This document shows, piece by piece, positions 5,253-5,294 of a DNA stretch of 5,294 nucleotides. The position numbers and the translations under genes were made by a program. The notes beneath the pieces are model-generated. The model was not told the DNA's origin, ran no database searches, and saw only the letters and a list, made by a program, of their open reading frames with translations. The DNA is taken from positions 1 through 5,294 of the forward strand of contig JAQGKB010000326.1 of the NCBI GenBank assembly GCA_028290345.1, written 5' to 3'. Each line of letters begins with the position of its first letter. The stretch's first letter is position 1. This DNA comes from Hyphomicrobiales bacterium. Its GTDB lineage: Bacteria; Pseudomonadota; Alphaproteobacteria; Rhizobiales; Devosiaceae.

Positions 5253-5275
5253 ACCCTCGCGCTCGACGCGAGGGC
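5253..5275. repeat. CCCTCGCG hairpin element, copy 2
   Basis: CCCTCGCG (5254-5261) and CGCGAGGG (5267-5274) form a perfect 8-bp stem around the loop CTCGA. It is a relative of 1294-1316, with the same loop, flanks and orientation, and lies 60 nt after the yggT stop. The two copies differ in the stem by a paired G-to-C and C-to-G change that keeps base pairing. It may mark the 3' end of the yggT transcript. Confidence 0.7.
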
Positions 5276-5294
5276 CCAGACTGCTTGCGACGGT

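Noticed and set aside
4752..5294. Open frame starting at ATG 4752 and still open at the window end
   Set aside because: It starts within the sigma-54-like element, passes through a strong terminator and then overlaps yggT in another phase, with no family signature.

Overview
The window is GC-rich, gene-dense DNA that reads as an alphaproteobacterial chromosome. This rests on the TypA and YggT sequences, the codon bias, and the dispersed short palindromes of the CCCTCCCC/GGGGAGGG type, which are common in sphingomonads and Hyphomicrobiales. I lean towards Hyphomicrobiales because the YggT protein resembles versions from that order, but the genus cannot be fixed from these genes. All four protein genes are chromosomal types. 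No phage, plasmid, CRISPR, tRNA or rRNA is visible.

Layout. (1) 1-1236, plus strand: the 3' part of a GGDEF-EAL protein for cyclic-di-GMP turnover; its N-terminus lies outside the window. (2) 1237-1767: a 531-bp convergent intergenic region made largely of palindromic repeats. It has one CCCTCGGG hairpin and two tandem copies of a composite palindrome; the second copy is split by an 81-nt hairpin-rich insert. (3) 1768-2613, minus strand: a short-chain dehydrogenase/reductase (SDR) of unknown substrate. (4) 2614-2816: a divergent regulatory region with an operator-like palindrome and a weak typA promoter. (5) 2817-4631, plus strand: typA (bipA), a ribosome-associated translational GTPase. (6) 4632-4902: an unusually structured intergenic region. 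It holds two TCGCA-type dyads 20 bp apart, a very good sigma-54 (-24/-12) promoter match, and a strong intrinsic terminator ending about 78 nt after the predicted start site, followed by the yggT promoter and ribosome binding site. (7) 4903-5193, plus strand: yggT, a small integral membrane protein. (8) 5194-5294: a second copy of the CCCTCG hairpin.

The most interesting candidate is at 4638-4839. Enhancer-like dyads, a sigma-54 promoter and a terminator with no reading frame between them suggest an undescribed RpoN-dependent small RNA of about 78 nt, or less likely an attenuated leader of yggT. This is a prediction from sequence pattern only. The protein genes do not form an obvious pathway: the GGDEF-EAL protein and SDR converge, the SDR and typA diverge, and typA and yggT are separated by a terminator, so each is probably its own transcription unit.
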